DNA from: Selenomonadales bacterium | Lineage (GTDB): Bacteria > Bacillota > Negativicutes > Sporomusales > UBA7701 | NCBI GenBank assembly: GCA_029976065.1 | Contig: JARKNV010000069.1 | Location: 62,001-126,000, forward strand | Direction: 5' to 3' | Length of the DNA stretch: 64,000 nucleotides | Shown: positions 61,663 through 64,000 of the stretch, piece by piece | Layout of the letters: the number at the start of each line of letters is the position of its first letter | Numbering within the stretch: the stretch's first letter is position 1 | Made by a program: the position numbers and the translations under genes | Notes under the pieces: generated by a model | Told to the model about the DNA's origin: nothing | What the model saw: the letters and a program-made list of their open reading frames with translations, nothing else | Databases searched by the model: none

Positions 61663-62649
61663 GGTTTTGCGAGGCTGATCGAATAGGAAATCCTGACCGA
61701 ACACCTTGACCGTATAATAAAAGCCGATGGAAAAGGGCAGGTATTCGGCGGCGATCCGCCAGGCGACGGCAAGAATGCCGACCGTGCCGAGGGGGAGAAG
61801 CTCTCCGAACAGGAGGACGAAGCCGCCTTCGGCGATGCCGGAGCCGCCCGGCGTCGGCGCGAAGTAGAGCAGAATGTTAAGAAAGATCATTCGCCCCATG
61901 ACCAAAGGCCAGTCTACGACCGCCCCCAGGCCGAGGAAAAGGACGGGAACGACGGCGTAAAGGGCGAGCAGGCTGGCGGCCGATTCGGCGAATACCCTGA
62001 GCATGCTGAGAGGCGCGGAGATCAGCAGGAAAACGGCGCCGCGGGTATCGCGGTAAAGGGAGAATATCTGGCGTCGGCGGCTACGGTCGACGCGGCGGGT
62101 AAACCGTCGCAGCACCCTGAGGGAGAGCGGCGAGCGCAGGAACCATACGCCGGCGGCGCTGGCGAGGACGATGGCGCCGCTGACGGCGATGAGGACCTGC
62201 GGCGGTATCCAGGGCAGCAGGCGGGGATCGTAGGCGAAGACCAGCGGCAGGCAAACGAAGAGGAACATGATGGACATGAGGGTGCGGATAAAGACGACGA
62301 CGGTGGCGATGCCGGTGGGTACGCCGGCGCGCCGCAGAAACATGACCTGGGCGACCGCCCCGCCGGTAGCGCCCGGGGTGAGGAGGGCGGCGAAGTAGTT
62401 GCTGAATATAACCTGCACCGCCTGGATCAAGGTTATCCGCTGGCCGGCGATACCCACGAGATGGAGCAGCCGTGTCCCGTCGAAAAACATGCCGATGGCG
62501 ATGAGCACGGCGACGGCGGCCAGCGACCAGGGCCGGAAGGCCCCCAGGTGGCTGAGGGTGTCGATGCCGACGGTGAAGTAGATTACGGCCGCGGATATGC
62601 CGCCGACGAGCAGGATGAGCAGGGCGAGACGCCGCTGGAATTTATTCAT
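61654..62649 (-). CDS. UPF0104/LPG-synthase-type membrane protein (flippase-like)
   Basis: 331 residues from the ATG at 62649 (MNKFQRRLALLIL), which overlaps the ChbG gene by eight bases. About eight membrane helices; LLTPGATGGAVAQVMFLRRAGV near 90-112 and the late FAPTPGGSGIAEGGFVLLF are signatures of the lysylphosphatidylglycerol synthetase transmembrane/flippase family, also seen in hopanoid and glycolipid clusters. The C-terminal PRKTDR and stop come from the dispersed repeat. Confidence 0.85.
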   Translation of the reverse strand: MNKFQRRLALLILLVGGISAAVIYFTVGIDTLSHLGAFRPWSLAAVAVLIAIGMFFDGTRLLHLVGIAGQRITLIQAVQVIFSNYFAALLTPGATGGAVAQVMFLRRAGVPTGIATVVVFIRTLMSIMFLFVCLPLVFAYDPRLLPWIPPQVLIAVSGAIVLASAAGVWFLRSPLSLRVLRRFTRRVDRSRRRQIFSLYRDTRGAVFLLISAPLSMLRVFAESAASLLALYAVVPVLFLGLGAVVDWPLVMGRMIFLNILLYFAPTPGGSGIAEGGFVLLFGELLPLGTVGILAVAWRIAAEYLPFSIGFYYTVKVFGQDFLFDQPRKTDR

Positions 62650-63496
62650 GGCCGAGTTCCCCGAAGGAGATGAGCTTGATTCCGTTGGCCGCGAGGCGCT
62701 GCCTGGTGAGGGGGCTGGTAAGGGCGGCAAGCTCCTCCTGCCAGTGGTAGCCCCAGCCGTAAAGCGCTCCCAGCGCGGCGTCGTCGTCGCCGGGGTGAAC
62801 CATTATTTCGCTTGCGCCGTCCGGCAGGCGGTCGAGGATGGTGAGCAGGAATTGCTGGCGCATGTTGCCGCCGGCAAGCATGCCGAAGAAATGGTCGGGT
62901 ACGGCAAAGCCGCGCCGTTTTGCTTTTATGCGGGCGAGCGACGCCAGCGACGACAGGCCGAAGCGGCCTACAAACCGGCCGGCGGTGCACGGGTAGCCGC
63001 CGAAGAAGAAGCGCGGCTCGGCGGGAATGCGCAGGGCTTTGATGCCGAACCGGGCAGCGAGGTCGAGGACGATGTCGATGATGCCGGGGAGGACGTGGAG
63101 GTGCTGATGGCTGTCGAGGTGGGTGATTTTTACGCCGGCGGCGGCGGCCCTGGCCACCTGGGCGGTGAGTTCGGTGCGTATTTCGTCCATACTGACGCGG
63201 CCGCGCAGGAAGCGGGCGAGAAAGGCGGGGTACTGTCCGGGAAAGCGGCCTGCGTCGTCGAGTAACGTGGGGATGGAGGCGGGGTCGGCGACGGGCCTCT
63301 CCCCCACCAGCGTTAGGTGAACGCCGGTGCCGAGGGACGGGTGGCGGCCAGCCTGGAGGACGGCGTCGGCAAAGGCGGCGGCGCCGGGCATGAGGGAGGT
63401 GCTGGTTATGCAGCCTCCGGTGTGACCGGCGATGACGGCCCTGTTTACCGCCGGGTGAAGGCCGAAGTCGTCGGCGTTTATGATGAGCAGTTTCAT
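62642..63496 (-). CDS. ChbG/HpnK-type polysaccharide deacetylase-like hydrolase
   Basis: 284 residues: LLIINADDFGLHPAVNRAVI start (metal Asp pair), GTGVHLTLVGERPV and THLDSHQHLHVLPGI near 120 with metal histidines, and EIMVHPGDDDA. YdjC/ChbG/HpnK family, zinc-dependent deacetylases. Next to the flippase-like and GT39 genes it probably deacetylates an amino sugar on a lipid carrier, as HpnK and ArnD-like enzymes do. Confidence 0.9.
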   Translation of the reverse strand: MKLLIINADDFGLHPAVNRAVIAGHTGGCITSTSLMPGAAAFADAVLQAGRHPSLGTGVHLTLVGERPVADPASIPTLLDDAGRFPGQYPAFLARFLRGRVSMDEIRTELTAQVARAAAAGVKITHLDSHQHLHVLPGIIDIVLDLAARFGIKALRIPAEPRFFFGGYPCTAGRFVGRFGLSSLASLARIKAKRRGFAVPDHFFGMLAGGNMRQQFLLTILDRLPDGASEIMVHPGDDDAALGALYGWGYHWQEELAALTSPLTRQRLAANGIKLISFGELGHE

Positions 63497-63663
63497 TGGC
63501 GGACCCTTTCTTGGCGCAGTGGCGGTACTAGTGTTTACCGACGGGCCGATATTCTTCCCGCCGTTTGCCCGGCAGGCCGTGTCTGCCCTAATTTTCCAGG
63601 TATTCCGCCTATAGGGCGGATAATACTAATCATGTCTCCAGTTTATTATGAGGAGGTTTCTCT

Positions 63664-63954
63664 GTGGACAAAAAGAATCAGCAGTCCAAGTCTCAATTCG
63701 GCACGCTGACAGCCAAACATGACGCCAATCAGGATTACACATCGTCCACCGCCGGCAGCATGTCTGGCACGAGCGGTACGATGGGGACGAGCGGCACTTC
63801 TGGGATGAGCGGCTCGATGAGCGGCAGCGCCAGCGGCGCCGGGACAATGACCGCCAAGTTCGACGCCAACAACGATTACGGCGGCAAAAGCGGCAGCCAG
63901 AGCGGCCAGTCGGGACAGCAAAAGGTCAAAACTTCGGATAAGAATATCAAGTAA
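63664..63954 (+). CDS. Ser/Gly-rich small protein with two TAKxDANxDY motifs
   Basis: 96 residues; GTG start behind GAGGAGG. Two copies of a short motif, TLTAKHDANQDY (15-26) and TMTAKFDANNDY (near 61-72), frame a Ser/Gly/Thr/Met spacer (GTSGTSGMSGSMSGSASG). Hydrophilic, no cysteine, disordered. It resembles spore-associated low-complexity proteins in composition but I know no matching family. A terminator follows. Confidence 0.55.
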   Translation: MDKKNQQSKSQFGTLTAKHDANQDYTSSTAGSMSGTSGTMGTSGTSGMSGSMSGSASGAGTMTAKFDANNDYGGKSGSQSGQSGQQKVKTSDKNIK

Positions 63955-63963
63955 GCATGACGT

Positions 63964-63993
63964 AAAGGGAGCCTGGCGAAGGCTCCCTTTTCC
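63964..63993 (+). terminator. Intrinsic terminator
   Basis: AAAGGGAGCC pairs with GGCTCCCTTT, followed by TCC and T-rich sequence to the window end. Confidence 0.85.
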
Positions 63994-64000
63994 TTACAGA

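Overview
The window reads as chromosome of an anaerobic, GC-rich Firmicute with an outer membrane, most likely a spore-forming Negativicute of the Sporomusa type. This is an inference. It rests on strong AGGAGG-type ribosome binding sites, many intrinsic terminators, an oxygen-sensitive metabolism (ferredoxin-linked 2-oxoacid oxidoreductase, rubrerythrin, the anaerobic cobalamin route), a Spo0E-like protein, and ArnT-type lipid glycosylation genes. No rRNA, tRNA, CRISPR array or transposase was seen.

Layout. (1) 1-8.8 kb: a peptide export cassette of the NHLM type. It has an XRE regulator (cut by the window edge), a precursor with two tandem nitrile-hydratase-like leaders, a divergent Nif11-leader precursor, an HlyD-type adaptor, a C39-peptidase ABC transporter, a second ABC transporter and an RND-type adaptor. 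No modification enzyme is present and both core peptides lack cysteine. Both divergent promoters carry a TAAC-N5-GTTA dyad. (2) 8.8-22.1 kb, minus strand: a catabolic cluster. It holds a tripartite tricarboxylate transporter (tctCBA), a short-chain dehydrogenase, a beta-keto acid cleavage enzyme, a 3-hydroxyacyl-CoA-type dehydrogenase, a sigma-54 activator, a CoA transferase, a two-subunit B12 acyl-CoA mutase and an MmgE/PrpD protein. A sigma-54 promoter with two upstream dyads precedes the CoA transferase. (3) 22.3-27.5 kb, plus strand: thiolase, phosphate butyryltransferase, butyrate kinase and a sodium/solute symporter. Regions 2 and 3 are linked by a repeated structured leader RNA (three copies) that ends in terminator hairpins and looks like an unrecognised riboswitch. 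Together they suggest import of an organic acid, oxidation to a 3-keto acid, cleavage with acetyl-CoA, rearrangement or thiolysis of the CoA products, and ATP formation by butyrate kinase.

(4) 27.5-43.8 kb, minus strand: a nearly complete anaerobic cobalamin operon of 19 genes (cbiD to cobC) behind a cobalamin riboswitch. It would supply the cofactor of the mutase in region 2. (5) 44-49.5 kb: lactate utilisation genes (lutC and a lutB-lutA fusion) and small genes, including a rubrerythrin. (6) 49.6-56.7 kb, minus strand: 2-oxoglutarate-type ferredoxin oxidoreductase (four subunits) behind a TAXI-type TRAP transporter, with an overlooked 50-residue membrane protein at its head. (7) 57.4-63.5 kb, minus strand: an envelope glycolipid cluster of two GT39 glycosyltransferases, a sugar epimerase, a flippase-like membrane protein and a ChbG/HpnK deacetylase. 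The window closes with a Ser/Gly-rich small protein.

Four copies of a 120-231 bp dispersed palindromic element (near 1.7, 35.5, 57.3 and 61.6 kb) have co-varying terminal stems. Two of them supply the stop codon of the neighbouring gene.
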